A stretch of 64,000 nucleotides of DNA, from contig NC_010162.1 in NCBI RefSeq assembly GCF_000067165.1, positions 8,067,001-8,131,000 of the forward strand, given 5' to 3'. Each line of letters begins with the position of its first letter. Position 1 is the stretch's first letter. This DNA is from Sorangium cellulosum So ce56. GTDB taxonomy: Bacteria > Myxococcota_A > Polyangia > Polyangiales > Polyangiaceae. A program made the position numbers and the translations under genes. The notes beneath the pieces are model-generated. The model was not told the origin of the DNA, ran no database searches, and worked only from the letters and a program-made list of their open reading frames with translations. Shown here piece by piece: positions 32,380 to 41,112 of the stretch.

Positions 32380-34595
32380 TGGCCCACCATCCGCAAGCGG
32401 TTGTCGGAGAAGTTGCCGAGCCGCCGGTCGACGCACGCCAGGTACTTGCACTGCTCGCCAGCGGCGCTGCACGGGGCGAGCGCGCTCTCGCACTGCTCCC
32501 GCACCCAGTCGGTCGGCGCCTCGGCGCAGACGTCGCGCTGGTAGGCGGCGACGTCATCGCGGCAGCGCGCGAGCACACACGCGCCCCGGGAGCACGGCGC
32601 CTCGCCGGTCTTGCACGCCCGCCCCTCGACCACCGACTCGGGGCACGCGCAGACGAAGCCCTCGCCCACGCCCGCGCAATCGGCGTCCCGCCGGCACGAC
32701 GCGAGCTCGCCGCGCTCGCCCGCGCCGCACGGGCTGCCCGCGCGGATGGCGTCGATCAGCGCGTCGCGCTGCTGCACCTGGGTGTCGAGCTGCGTCGTGT
32801 TGCGCTGGAGCACGCGGAACCCGCTGCCGCCCTGGGCGAGGTAGCTCGACGTCGCGAGCTCGTAGGTCGCGATCGGATCGAGCGGCTGCCAGCAGCGCCT
32901 CGCCTCGACGTCGCAGCTGCCCACCTCGCCGCCCGGACAGTCGGCGTCGCCGTTCGGGCACGCGATCGCCGGCTGGCGCGCGCCGATGTACACGTGGGTC
33001 GCGACGCCGGACGCGGCGCCGTCGGCCGAGCGCGCGGCGCAGTCGATGACGGCCCGCGCGCCCGCGATCTGCGCCTGCGAGACGCACCCGCGGCCGCTCG
33101 ATCGGCGCGCCACGAAGTCGAAGAGCTCCTGCACCTCGAGGCCGGAGAGCTGCATCTTCGAGATCGAGTTGTCGAAGGGGAAGACGTTGAACATCTGCTC
33201 GACCGTCACCGGGCCGGGCACGAGGTCGGCGCGGATGCCCGTCGTGTTCGTGAGCGCGAAATCGGTCTGGATGCCGAGGCGCAGCCACATCGCCCCGGCG
33301 ACGAGGTTGCCCAGCGGCGAGTCGCCGCCGCTCGCCGAGGCGCGGCGGGAGCCGCCCGGCGCGTAGCCGACAAGGAGATCGAGGTTCGCGAGCGCGTCGA
33401 GCCCCTGCGCGTACGGCTCGAGCGCCGAGGCGACGATCGGATCGGCGGGCACGCCCTCGGTCACCGGGAAGAGCTCGTACCGGTCCGAGAGCACCTCGAA
33501 GCCGTTCAGCGGGTCGTAGCCGCCCCCTAGCTCGGAGGCGTCCCTGGACAGCACGAGGTCGAGCCGCCCGACGAACTTCGCGAACGCGCCGGAGTGCGCG
33601 AGCAGCACGTCGCGCGGCGCGCAGTAACGCCGGCGCTTCGCGCCCTCCCCGGGTGAGCGCTCGTCGTTCAGGAGGATGTAGTGGCGCTGCTCCTCCTCGT
33701 CGTAGTACCGCGAGCAGTCGCGCACGCGCTTCGGCGGCTGGAGGACGATGTGGTTGTGCCCGCCGAGCACGACGTCGATGCCCGTCGTGGTCTCGATCAT
33801 CCGCTCGTCGCCGTCGAGGCCGAGGTGGGTCACGAAGACGATGACATCCACCGTGGGGCGGAGCAGGTCGACGTAGAACTGGGCGACCTCGGTCGTGTTC
33901 AGCGGGGTGACGCCGAGCCGGTTCGGCGCCTCGAAGATCGACGTCAGGCTGGAGAGGTTGCCCATCCCGACGACGCCGACCTTGAGGCCCTCGAGGTCGA
34001 AGACCGTGAACGGCTGCAGGATGGCGCCGAGCGGCGAGGCGCCGGGCTGCGCGGGGTCCTCGAGCTGGTAGTTCGCCGCGAGGACGGGGAAGCCGGCGTT
34101 CTGCTGGAGCTGGATACCGAGGTTCAGCGCGCCACGGTCGAACTCGTGGTTGGCGACGATCATGGCGTCGACGCCCATGGCGCCGAGGGCGCGGATCTCC
34201 GCCTCTCCCGAGTAGAAATTGAAGATCGGCGCCCCCTGGAAGCAGTCGCCGCCGTCGAGGTGAAGCGCGCGCGACGACCGGGCGCGCTCGCGCCCGAGGA
34301 GATGGGACATGCGCGCAGCGCCGCCGACGTTCGCGATCGAGGCCGCCGCGCCGAGGCCGAGCCCCGCGTCCACCTGGCCGAGCTGCAGGTTGTACGGGAA
34401 GAGCCGCGAGTGGATGTCCGACGTGTGGAGCAGCGTCAGGTGCACCTGCCCGACGAGCCGCGCCGGCGGCGCCTCCTCCTCGCAGCCCGCCGCGCACAGG
34501 CCGAGCGCCACAGCGCAGGCGGCCAGCGCGCGCGCCACGCGGGACGCGACCGGCGCCGCGGGCGCCGGCCCCACCGCACCCGGCGCGCCGCTCAC
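32376..34595 (-). CDS. secreted 5'-nucleotidase / UshA-type lipoprotein
   Basis: A 739-residue two-domain metallophosphoesterase. After a lipoprotein signal (Cys near residue 38) come the metal motifs HTSDIH (Asp60, His62), DGGD, ANHEFD, THLGLDGD and GGHNH, then the 5'-nucleotidase C-terminal substrate domain with NTTGIR and FPFDNSI. A Cys-rich tail of about 90 residues is unusual for the family. It should hydrolyse nucleotides outside the cytoplasmic membrane. The GTG at 34595 overlaps the ptsI stop by GTGA, so a surface nucleotidase is translationally coupled to phosphotransferase genes. Confidence 0.86.
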   Translation of the reverse strand: MSGAPGAVGPAPAAPVASRVARALAACAVALGLCAAGCEEEAPPARLVGQVHLTLLHTSDIHSRLFPYNLQLGQVDAGLGLGAAASIANVGGAARMSHLLGRERARSSRALHLDGGDCFQGAPIFNFYSGEAEIRALGAMGVDAMIVANHEFDRGALNLGIQLQQNAGFPVLAANYQLEDPAQPGASPLGAILQPFTVFDLEGLKVGVVGMGNLSSLTSIFEAPNRLGVTPLNTTEVAQFYVDLLRPTVDVIVFVTHLGLDGDERMIETTTGIDVVLGGHNHIVLQPPKRVRDCSRYYDEEEQRHYILLNDERSPGEGAKRRRYCAPRDVLLAHSGAFAKFVGRLDLVLSRDASELGGGYDPLNGFEVLSDRYELFPVTEGVPADPIVASALEPYAQGLDALANLDLLVGYAPGGSRRASASGGDSPLGNLVAGAMWLRLGIQTDFALTNTTGIRADLVPGPVTVEQMFNVFPFDNSISKMQLSGLEVQELFDFVARRSSGRGCVSQAQIAGARAVIDCAARSADGAASGVATHVYIGARQPAIACPNGDADCPGGEVGSCDVEARRCWQPLDPIATYELATSSYLAQGGSGFRVLQRNTTQLDTQVQQRDALIDAIRAGSPCGAGERGELASCRRDADCAGVGEGFVCACPESVVEGRACKTGEAPCSRGACVLARCRDDVAAYQRDVCAEAPTDWVREQCESALAPCSAAGEQCKYLACVDRRLGNFSDNRLRMVGQ

Positions 34596-36562
34596 CGTGT
34601 GGCGCGCTCTCCCGTGAGCAGGTCGTAGAGGTCCGGCGCGAACGCGGCGGCGACGCAGCACTCGACCTCCTCCGCCGTCGCGCAGGCGAGCGCCTCCGCC
34701 GCGACCGCCTCGGCCTCGGCGACCGTGATGCGCCGGAGCGTCTCCTTGATCTCCGGGATCGCCGCCGCCTCCATCGAGAAGTCGCGGAGGCCGAGGCCGA
34801 GCAGCAGCAGGGCGGCGAGCGGATCGCTCGCCATCGCCCCGCAGAGGGACACCGGCCTGCCGAAGTCCTGGCCTGCCTGGATCACCTTCGTGATCAGCCG
34901 CAGGATCGACGGATCGAAGGGCGAGGCCAGGTAGGCGAGCGAGCGGCTGGTCCGGTCGACCGCGAGCGCGTACTGGATCAGATCGTTCGTCCCGAGGCTC
35001 AGGAACGCGGCCTCGCGCGCGAAATGGTCGACCATGACCGCCGCCGAGGGCACCTCGATCATCACGCCGAGCGGGATCTCGTCGGCGCACGCCTGGCCGC
35101 GGGCGCGCACCTGCTCCTGCGCGCGGTGCAGCAGCGCGCGCACCTGCCGGAGCTCGCCGAGGCCCGCGACCATGGGGATCATGATCCGCACGTCGCCGTA
35201 GGCGGAGGCGCGCACCATGGCGCGGAGGTGCTCGAGGAAGACGTCGGGGCGCGAGAGCGCGAGCCGGACCGCGCGGAGGCCGAGCATCGGGTTCATCTCG
35301 GGCGGCACCTGGAACGTGGAGACGAACTTGTCGCCGCCGATGTCGAACGTGCGCAGCGTGACCGGCTTCGGGCGGAGCGCCTCGACGACGGCGCGGAAGA
35401 TCTCGAACTGCTGGTCCTCCGAGGGCGGGGACGTGCGGTCGATGTAGAGGAACTCGGTCCGGTAGAGGCCGATGCCGTCGGCGCCCTGATCGCGCGCGAG
35501 GATCGCCTCGGCCGGGAGCTCGACGTTCGCCCGGAGCGACACCTTGACGCCGTCCTTCGACTGGGCGGCCCGGTGCCTGGACTCCGAGAGCTCCTTTCCG
35601 AGCGCGACGTAGCGCTCGGCGCGGGCGCGCGCGTCCGCGAGCTCGGCCGGGCCGGGGCGGACGACGACCGTGCCGCGCAGCCCGTCGATCACCACGAGGT
35701 CGCCCGTGATCACGCGCTGCAGGACGTCGCTGACGCCGACCACGGCCGGGATCTCCAGCGCGCGCGCCATGATGGAGGTGTGGCTCGTGCGGGTGCCGAC
35801 CTCGGTGACGAAGCCGACGACCGGCTCGTCGACCATCGCCGCGGTGTCGGCCGGCGACAGGTCGTGCGCGATGAGGATCGTCGGCCCGGAGAAGCGCGGG
35901 AGCGCCGCGCCGAACGTCGCCGGCATGGCGATCGAGTTCTGCAGCTCGATCAGGCTGCGCGTGGAGAGCGGCGAGGTGTCGCGCGAGGACGGCGGCTCCT
36001 GGGGCGGGAGGCTGAACGCGCGCAGGAGGCGCTCGCCGACGAACAGGACGTCGTGGCTGCGCTCGCGCAGGTACGGGTCGTCCAGCGCGGCGAAGCGGCC
36101 GGCGATCGCCTCGCATGCGGCCGCCACCGCCCACTCGGCGCAGCGGCGCTCCTCGGTGACCTGGCGCTTCACGGCGTCGGCGAGCGCCTCGTCGCCGAGC
36201 ATCAGCAGGTAGGCTTCGAGGATCGACGCCTCGGCGCGGTGGTCGCCGATGCGCTTCGCCATGTCGCGCAGCTCGTCCTGCGCGCGCTCGACCGCGGCCT
36301 CGAAGCGCTCGATCTCCGCCGTGATCTCGCTGGAGACGACGCGGCGGCGCGGGTGGTTCGTCCGGTGCCCGCCCATCACGACGGCCGCGCCGATCGCGAC
36401 CCCGGGCGACCCGGCGATGCCCCGCAGCGTCTCCGTCCGGGCGCCGGGCGGCTTCGAGTCGACCCGGGCGCCAGGCGCCGCCGGGTCGCTCCGGACGGCG
36501 TCCGCCGGGGCGGGATGCTCGTCCGGGGCGTCCGACGGGAGCGCGCTCGGGCCGCGCGTCAC
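34592..36562 (-). CDS. ptsI: PTS enzyme I
   Basis: A 656-residue phosphoenolpyruvate-protein phosphotransferase. The phosphorylated His is His261 in GTRTSHTSIMARALEIP, about 70 positions later than in E. coli because of a 45-residue disordered N-terminal extension and a longer HPr-binding region. The PEP-binding barrel follows with LYRTEFL, MNPMLGLRA and SLGTNDLIQYALAVDR. It phosphorylates HPr. No sugar permease is nearby, so the system is probably regulatory (PTS-Ntr-like). GTG start at 36562 overlaps the ptsH stop. Confidence 0.95.
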   Translation of the reverse strand: MTRGPSALPSDAPDEHPAPADAVRSDPAAPGARVDSKPPGARTETLRGIAGSPGVAIGAAVVMGGHRTNHPRRRVVSSEITAEIERFEAAVERAQDELRDMAKRIGDHRAEASILEAYLLMLGDEALADAVKRQVTEERRCAEWAVAAACEAIAGRFAALDDPYLRERSHDVLFVGERLLRAFSLPPQEPPSSRDTSPLSTRSLIELQNSIAMPATFGAALPRFSGPTILIAHDLSPADTAAMVDEPVVGFVTEVGTRTSHTSIMARALEIPAVVGVSDVLQRVITGDLVVIDGLRGTVVVRPGPAELADARARAERYVALGKELSESRHRAAQSKDGVKVSLRANVELPAEAILARDQGADGIGLYRTEFLYIDRTSPPSEDQQFEIFRAVVEALRPKPVTLRTFDIGGDKFVSTFQVPPEMNPMLGLRAVRLALSRPDVFLEHLRAMVRASAYGDVRIMIPMVAGLGELRQVRALLHRAQEQVRARGQACADEIPLGVMIEVPSAAVMVDHFAREAAFLSLGTNDLIQYALAVDRTSRSLAYLASPFDPSILRLITKVIQAGQDFGRPVSLCGAMASDPLAALLLLGLGLRDFSMEAAAIPEIKETLRRITVAEAEAVAAEALACATAEEVECCVAAAFAPDLYDLLTGERATR

Positions 36563-36843
36563 TCGTGCTCTCCGAAGCGCGCGGCGATCAGCTCGCCGAT
36601 GGCGGAGACCGCGTCGGCGGCCTGATCGCCCGTCGCGCTCACCTCGATCTGGGTGCCCATCGACCCGCAGAGCAGGAGCACGCCCATCACGCTCTTCGCG
36701 TTGGCCGCCTGCCCGTCCGGCCCGGTCAGCGAGATCTCGCAGTCGTAACGCCCCGCGAGCTGCACGAGCTTCGTCGCGGCGCGCGCGTGGAGCCCGCGCA
36801 CATTGATGATGGTGAACCGTCTCGTTACCGCCTCGGTCGTCAC
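36559..36843 (-). CDS. ptsH: HPr phosphocarrier
   Basis: A 94-residue HPr. His19 in NVRGLHARAA is the site phosphorylated by enzyme I, and Ser51 in AKSVMGVLLL is the site used by HPr kinase, encoded two genes upstream. Both residues being present means the protein can be controlled at two levels. The GTG at 36843 overlaps the rapZ stop by GTGA. No EIIA-Man gene is present between rapZ and ptsH, unlike in many proteobacterial clusters. Confidence 0.95.
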   Translation of the reverse strand: MTTEAVTRRFTIINVRGLHARAATKLVQLAGRYDCEISLTGPDGQAANAKSVMGVLLLCGSMGTQIEVSATGDQAADAVSAIGELIAARFGEHE

Positions 36844-37901
36844 CGCTCGCCCCCCGTCACGCTCGTGTCCGACGCCGGGCGAGGCTCCGACGGGGTCGCT
36901 CCCGGCTGCGCCAGCCGGAGATCCACGCCGGGCGCCCCGGCCATGCCCTCTCCCACCCCCGAGGGTACACCACTCGTGCTCACCCGGGCGACGTCCCGGT
37001 GCACGACCGTGATGGGGAGCCCCGTCTTCCGCCGCAGGCTGTCGCTGAGCGCGTTGGTGAGCACGACGGAGCGGTGCCGGCCGCCGGTGCATCCGATGCC
37101 GACGGTGAGGTAGCTCTTTCCTTCGCTGGCGTAGCGCGGCATGCAGAACGAGAGGAGCTGCTCTGTCCTGCAGATGAACTCGAGGGCATCCGGGTTCTTC
37201 AGGATGTACTCCCGCACCGGCTCGTCGTTCCCCGTGAGCTCGCGGAGGCCGTGGACGAAATACGGGTTGTCGAGGAAGCGGACGTCGAAGAGCAGATCGG
37301 CGTCGAGCGGGATGCCGTACTTGTAACCGAACGAGACGAACCGGGTGGACATCCGGGGCACCTCGACCCTCGCGGGGCGCAGCCGCTCGATGACGACGCG
37401 GCGCAGGTCGTGCGTCGACAGCCGGGTCGTGTCGAGCTCGATGGTCGCCCTGGCCCGCAGCGACGCGAGCCGCTCGCGCTCCAGGAGGACGCCGTCGAGC
37501 ATCGCGATGGCGCCGCTGCCGCCGGTCGTCAGCGGGTGCGGGCGCCGCGTCTCGCTGAAGCGCCGGAGCAGCGTCTCGTCCGAGGCGTCGAGGAAGAGGA
37601 TCACCACGTCCCGTCCGGTCCTTATCGAGTCGAGCGCCGCCGTGGCGCCCGCCAGGAAGGAGCCCACCCGGACGTCGATGCCGAGCCCGATCCGGGTGAT
37701 CCCGCCCGACTCGCACGCCTCGACCGCCGGCTGCACGAGCGACGTGGGCAGGTTGTCCACGCAGAAGAAGCCGAGGTCCTCCAGGGCGTGGAGCGCCGTC
37801 GACTTGCCCGCGCCCGAGAGGCCCGTGACGACGACGACGCGCCCCGGCGCGCCGTCGGGCCCGAGCAGGCCGTGCTGCTGCTGATCGCCTCCGTTGCTCA
37901 C
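36840..37901 (-). CDS. rapZ: RapZ/YvcJ nucleotide-binding protein
   Basis: A 353-residue RapZ family protein. The P-loop GLSGAGKST lies near residues 25-33, and the conserved C-terminal RNA-binding half contains GYKYGIPLDADLLFDVRFL and GCTGGRHRSV. In enterobacteria RapZ targets the small RNA GlmZ to RNase E and thereby adjusts GlmS; its ancestral link to PTS genes is conserved here. Interestingly glmM, another amino-sugar gene, is in this window but far away. GTG start overlaps hprK. The last 50 residues are a Pro/Gly-rich extension. Confidence 0.93.
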   Translation of the reverse strand: MSNGGDQQQHGLLGPDGAPGRVVVVTGLSGAGKSTALHALEDLGFFCVDNLPTSLVQPAVEACESGGITRIGLGIDVRVGSFLAGATAALDSIRTGRDVVILFLDASDETLLRRFSETRRPHPLTTGGSGAIAMLDGVLLERERLASLRARATIELDTTRLSTHDLRRVVIERLRPARVEVPRMSTRFVSFGYKYGIPLDADLLFDVRFLDNPYFVHGLRELTGNDEPVREYILKNPDALEFICRTEQLLSFCMPRYASEGKSYLTVGIGCTGGRHRSVVLTNALSDSLRRKTGLPITVVHRDVARVSTSGVPSGVGEGMAGAPGVDLRLAQPGATPSEPRPASDTSVTGGER

Positions 37902-39196
37902 CCTCGCCTCCTCGGCCGCGGCAGGCTCACGGACGACTCCGTGGGGCTGAACCCGGAGCTCGGACGATCGGGGGGCGGCCTGCCCCGATCCACGGGCGGC
38001 CGGAAGGCGCTGCTCGGGGGGTTCGGCGCGTCCACGCCGCGGCCGGGCGGCGGCGGCGGCCGGGGCGGGCCGGACGGCGCGGCGCTCCGCGAGGCGCCTT
38101 CCTCGGCGAGCCTCGCCGGCGGCGGGATCGACGACTCCTCCGGCGAGCGCTCGCGGAGCAGCTCGCCCTCGACATTGCCGAAGAACTCGCGGGCCGCGTG
38201 GAACCCGGCGTTCTTCAGGAGCTCGTTGCGGGCGGCGACCTCGAGGATCGACGCCATGTCGCGGCCCGGGCGCACCGGGATGACGAGCTCCCGGATCTTC
38301 ACGCCGAGGATGGTGTGGTACCGCTCGTCCAGCCCGAGCCGATCGTACTCGGTGTCCTTCGACCACTCGACCAGCTTCACCACGACGTCGATCCGCTTGC
38401 GCTCGCGGATCGACGTGACGCCGAAGAGGTCCTTCACGTTGAGGATGCCGAGGCCACGCACCTCGAGGTGGTACCGGAGGAGCTCCGCCGGGGCGCCGAA
38501 GACCATGCCGGGAGGGCGGTAATCGCACTCCACGGCGTCGTCGGCCACGAGCCGGTGGCCGCGCATCACGAGATCGAGCGCGCACTCGCTCTTGCCGATC
38601 GCGCTCGACCCCATGAGAAGGAGGCCCACGCCGAAGACGTCGACGAGCACGCCGTGGAGCCGCAGGCGCGGCGCCAGGCGATCGTCGAGCAGCGCGTGCA
38701 GCGCGGTGATCGTGGCGCTCGACCGCACCGCCGAGACGAGGAGCGGCGTCCCGGTCTCCTCGGCGCACTGCGCGAGCTCCGGCACGGGGACGAAGCCGAT
38801 GCCGGAGCCGTTCGCCTCGAACGGCTGGTCGCCCTGCGTGAGGATGACGCAGCACAGGCCGAGCTCGAAGAAGCCGCGCAGCGACAGGAGCCGGTCCTCG
38901 CGGGAGAGCTTGTGGAGGAACGAGAGCTCGGTCTGCCCGAGGATCTGCACCCGCGTCGGGACGATGCCGTGGAAGTGGCCGACGAGCGCGAGCCCGGACT
39001 TCTGGATGCGGGTGTTCATGATGGGCCGGTCGAGGCCCGCGGCGCCGGCGATGAGCGTGAGGTCGATGCCGAGCCCCTCGTCGGCCATCAGGCTCCGCAC
39101 CGCGATGGCGGGGCGGTCCGCCCGGCCACCGCGGGTCGAGGGGGGCATCCGGCCGCCCCCTTCCCCTTCCTGTCCGCCGCTGCGCGGGCCGCTCAT
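37898..39196 (-). CDS. hprK: HPr kinase/phosphorylase with proline-rich tail
   Basis: A 432-residue HPr(Ser) kinase/phosphorylase. The N-terminal domain (about 30-165) is followed by the P-loop GSSAIGKS at 196-203 (family consensus GDSGIGKS) and the family signature HLEVRGLGILNVKDLFG. The enzyme adds or removes phosphate on Ser51 of HPr. Typical members are 310-330 residues; here the last 80 are a Pro/Arg-rich disordered tail (from about 345) not seen in the family. ATG at 39196 overlaps the ptsN stop by ATGA. Confidence 0.93.
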   Translation of the reverse strand: MSGPRSGGQEGEGGGRMPPSTRGGRADRPAIAVRSLMADEGLGIDLTLIAGAAGLDRPIMNTRIQKSGLALVGHFHGIVPTRVQILGQTELSFLHKLSREDRLLSLRGFFELGLCCVILTQGDQPFEANGSGIGFVPVPELAQCAEETGTPLLVSAVRSSATITALHALLDDRLAPRLRLHGVLVDVFGVGLLLMGSSAIGKSECALDLVMRGHRLVADDAVECDYRPPGMVFGAPAELLRYHLEVRGLGILNVKDLFGVTSIRERKRIDVVVKLVEWSKDTEYDRLGLDERYHTILGVKIRELVIPVRPGRDMASILEVAARNELLKNAGFHAAREFFGNVEGELLRERSPEESSIPPPARLAEEGASRSAAPSGPPRPPPPPGRGVDAPNPPSSAFRPPVDRGRPPPDRPSSGFSPTESSVSLPRPRRRG

Positions 39197-39672
39197 GACA
39201 CCGACCTCCCTTCCTCGGCGGCGATGAGCTCGAACGCCGCGCGCCCCGTCGAGGCGCCGAGCAGCCGCCGCCTGAACGTCTCGTCCCGCAGCAGGCGGGA
39301 GATGCGCGCCAGCGTCTTGAGGTGCTCGCCCGTGGCGCGCTTCGGGCCGATCACGGCGACGAGGATGGACACCGGCGCCCCGTCGATCGCGTCGAAGTCG
39401 ATCGGCTTCGGGCAGATCAGGACCGCGCCGATCAGCCGATCGACGCCCTCCATCGCGCCGTGGGGGATGGCCACGCCGCTCCCGACGCCGGTGGACTGCA
39501 GGCGCTCGCGCTCGCCGAGCACCCGCTCGATCTCATCGGCCTTGACCCCCGGCTGTCCTGCCGCGAGCAGGGCGGCGAGCCGGCGGAGCGCGTCCGTCTT
39601 GGAGCGGACGACCCCCTCCTGCTCGCTGGCGACGGATACCTGGTGCGCGGTCAAGATGTCGCGGACTTGCAT
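39193..39672 (-). CDS. ptsN: PTS EIIA-Ntr protein
   Basis: A 159-residue PTS EIIA type-2 (nitrogen) protein with the phosphorylatable His71 in GVAIPHGAMEG. It receives phosphate from HPr and acts by protein contacts. The ATG at 39672 (MQVRDIL) matches the family N-terminus; an upstream ATG would add 16 basic residues. First gene of the coupled run ptsN-hprK-rapZ-ptsH-ptsI, about 440 bases after hpf. Confidence 0.93.
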   Translation of the reverse strand: MQVRDILTAHQVSVASEQEGVVRSKTDALRRLAALLAAGQPGVKADEIERVLGERERLQSTGVGSGVAIPHGAMEGVDRLIGAVLICPKPIDFDAIDGAPVSILVAVIGPKRATGEHLKTLARISRLLRDETFRRRLLGASTGRAAFELIAAEEGRSVS

Positions 39673-40114
39673 GCTGATTTCGGCGCTCGGGCGAGGTGAG
39701 AGGGCTCTGGAACGGCGCACGTGGCACGGTCGGCGCGGCGCTCGACCAGGGCCAAGCGAGCCGATGTGGCCATCGTACCCTGGGGACTTCGGGCACGCGA
39801 CTCAAGGACGCTATCGCGACGAGCGGCCCTGGAGGGAGCGTTCTTCGCGTTCTTCGCGTCGCGATCGCTGGGCGACCGCCGCGCCGCTCCAGGCAGGCCC
39901 CCCGGCAGGTTGGGCATGCGCAAGGGTGAGCTGATGAAGACGAGCGCCCTTCGCCGCCGCGCTCGCCGCGGCGGCGCGCGCGGCGGCTCACACGGAGGGA
40001 GCGCGCCGCCTCGCCCGCGAGCGGCGGCTCACAGGATGGGAGCGCGCCGCGCCGGCGGGCGCGGCTGCCCTCGCTCCGGTTCGCGCGTCGCGCCTCGGCG
40101 ACGCGCGCGGCGGC
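39673..40114. other. 442-bp gap between hpf and ptsN
   Basis: No gene is supported. The part next to hpf carries imperfect copies of the hpf 3' end (separate entry). The promoter of ptsN, if any, is not recognisable. Confidence 0.4.
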
Positions 40115-40138
40115 TCACGATCGGGTGCGTCCCGTCGC
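39980..40138. repeat. imperfect copies of hpf stop-codon region
   Basis: GCGGCGGCTCAC followed by a G-rich stretch occurs at 39980, 40021 and 40108. The last copy contains the hpf stop (TCA on plus). The first two also share GGGAGCGCGCCGC. Spacing is about 41 and 87 bases. Confidence 0.6.
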
Positions 40139-40483
40139 GGCCACCGCCTCGCGCTCCACCTCGACGGCGTACTCGCCGGCGCTCGTGCCGCCGCGCTTCC
40201 GCGCTATGGTGTGACCCTTCCCATCCCGGATCTGCCGCTCGAGCTTGTCGTGGACCATGTCGATCGACGCGTACATGTCCTCACCCCGCTCGGTCGCATG
40301 GAAGGCTAGACTGCCGGAGGAGAGGCGAACGTCGGCGACGTGTGTCAGCCCCTCGACGGAGAGGGTGACCTGCGCCGTCATCGCCTGCCTAAGGAACTTC
40401 TGGAGCTTGGCCACCTTCTCATGGGCGTAATTCTTCACGGCGTCGGTACCCACCATATGGCGGAACGTGATCGTGATGTTCAT
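40115..40483 (-). CDS. hpf: ribosome hibernation promoting factor, short form
   Basis: A 122-residue short HPF/RaiA-type protein that binds the 30S decoding region in stationary phase. Features are MNITITFRHM, KLQKFLR, the VEGLTHVADVRLS strand region and DMYASIDMVHDKLERQIR. It lacks the long C-terminal dimerisation domain. The ATG at 40483 follows AAGGAAGG. hpf before ptsN is a conserved order in proteobacteria. A TTGC array with a 10-bp period lies 160-210 bases upstream. Confidence 0.92.
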   Translation of the reverse strand: MNITITFRHMVGTDAVKNYAHEKVAKLQKFLRQAMTAQVTLSVEGLTHVADVRLSSGSLAFHATERGEDMYASIDMVHDKLERQIRDGKGHTIARKRGGTSAGEYAVEVEREAVAATGRTRS

Positions 40484-40640
40484 CGGGTCCAGCCTTCCTT
40501 CCCTGATGCGTAGATGAAACAATCGACTACGGCTACAGAGCACCCCTCCATCTCCATCGTAACACTGATGTAGAGCTCTGGTCTGCACTCAACGGCGCAG
40601 CGCTCTCGTTTTGTTTGGCGTCGTTCCGCTTCTGCGTTTC

Positions 40641-40690
40641 TTGCCCCGGGTTGCCGCGTCTTGCGCCAGCCTGCCGCAGCTTGCCACCTC
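40641..40690. promoter_or_regulatory. 10-bp phased TTGC array upstream of hpf
   Basis: TTGC, TTGC, TTGC, CTGC and TTGC start at 40641, 40651, 40661, 40671 and 40681, exactly one helical turn apart. Read on the hpf strand, this is GGCAA or a close variant every 10 bases. It lies 158-207 bases upstream of the hpf ATG. Confidence 0.5.
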
Positions 40691-40767
40691 TCGCGCACCT
40701 CGTCGTCGTGCCCACGCGTCACCGTGGTTTGCCGCGCTGCGTCCTGCGCGGCCAGCGCGCCTCCTCT

Positions 40768-41112
40768 TCAACAAGCCTTGGCACGCCCCGCTTGTTCCAG
40801 CGCCCGGCGCACCGTGTGCGGGGCGTGGCCGGAGGTCAGCGCGATCTCGCCGATCGTGGGTGTGCGCCCGAGCTCGGCCGCGAGCCGCCTCGCGCTCGCG
40901 AGGACGGCGCGGAGCACGTCGACATCGCCCCGATCGAGGGGCTCGGCGACGCGGAGGCCCTCGGACTCGAGCCGGTCGATGATGTACTCGACCTCCTCGT
41001 ACGAGACCGCCCGGCGGTCGACGACTTCGGCGATGTCGTTGAGGTCCACCCGACCGGTCGACCGATGGCGTGTAAGGAGCTCCTGGATCATGTCGTCGAT
41101 GACAGGCGGCAC
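40768..41112 (-). CDS. orphan sigma70 region 1.1-like protein with HTH
   Basis: About 114 residues from GTG 41112 (start uncertain; ATG 41091 is possible). Residues about 8-55 (IQELLTRHRSTGRVDLNDIA then YEEVEYIIDRLESEGLRV) closely follow the sigma70 region 1.1 fold. Residues about 80-110 (RRLAAELGRTPTIGEIALTS) look like a sigma region-3 helix-turn-helix. Regions 2 and 4, which bind -10 and -35 DNA, are absent. It could therefore modulate RNA polymerase rather than act as a sigma factor. Upstream of hpf on the same strand, gap 284 bases. Confidence 0.6.
   Translation of the reverse strand: MPPVIDDMIQELLTRHRSTGRVDLNDIAEVVDRRAVSYEEVEYIIDRLESEGLRVAEPLDRGDVDVLRAVLASARRLAAELGRTPTIGEIALTSGHAPHTVRRALEQAGRAKAC

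Noticed and set aside
34596..36134. Upstream extension of the 5'-nucleotidase frame
   Set aside because: It overlaps ptsI, which is unmistakable, and reads as Arg/Ala/Pro-rich shadow. The GTG at 34595 followed by a lipoprotein signal is the credible start.
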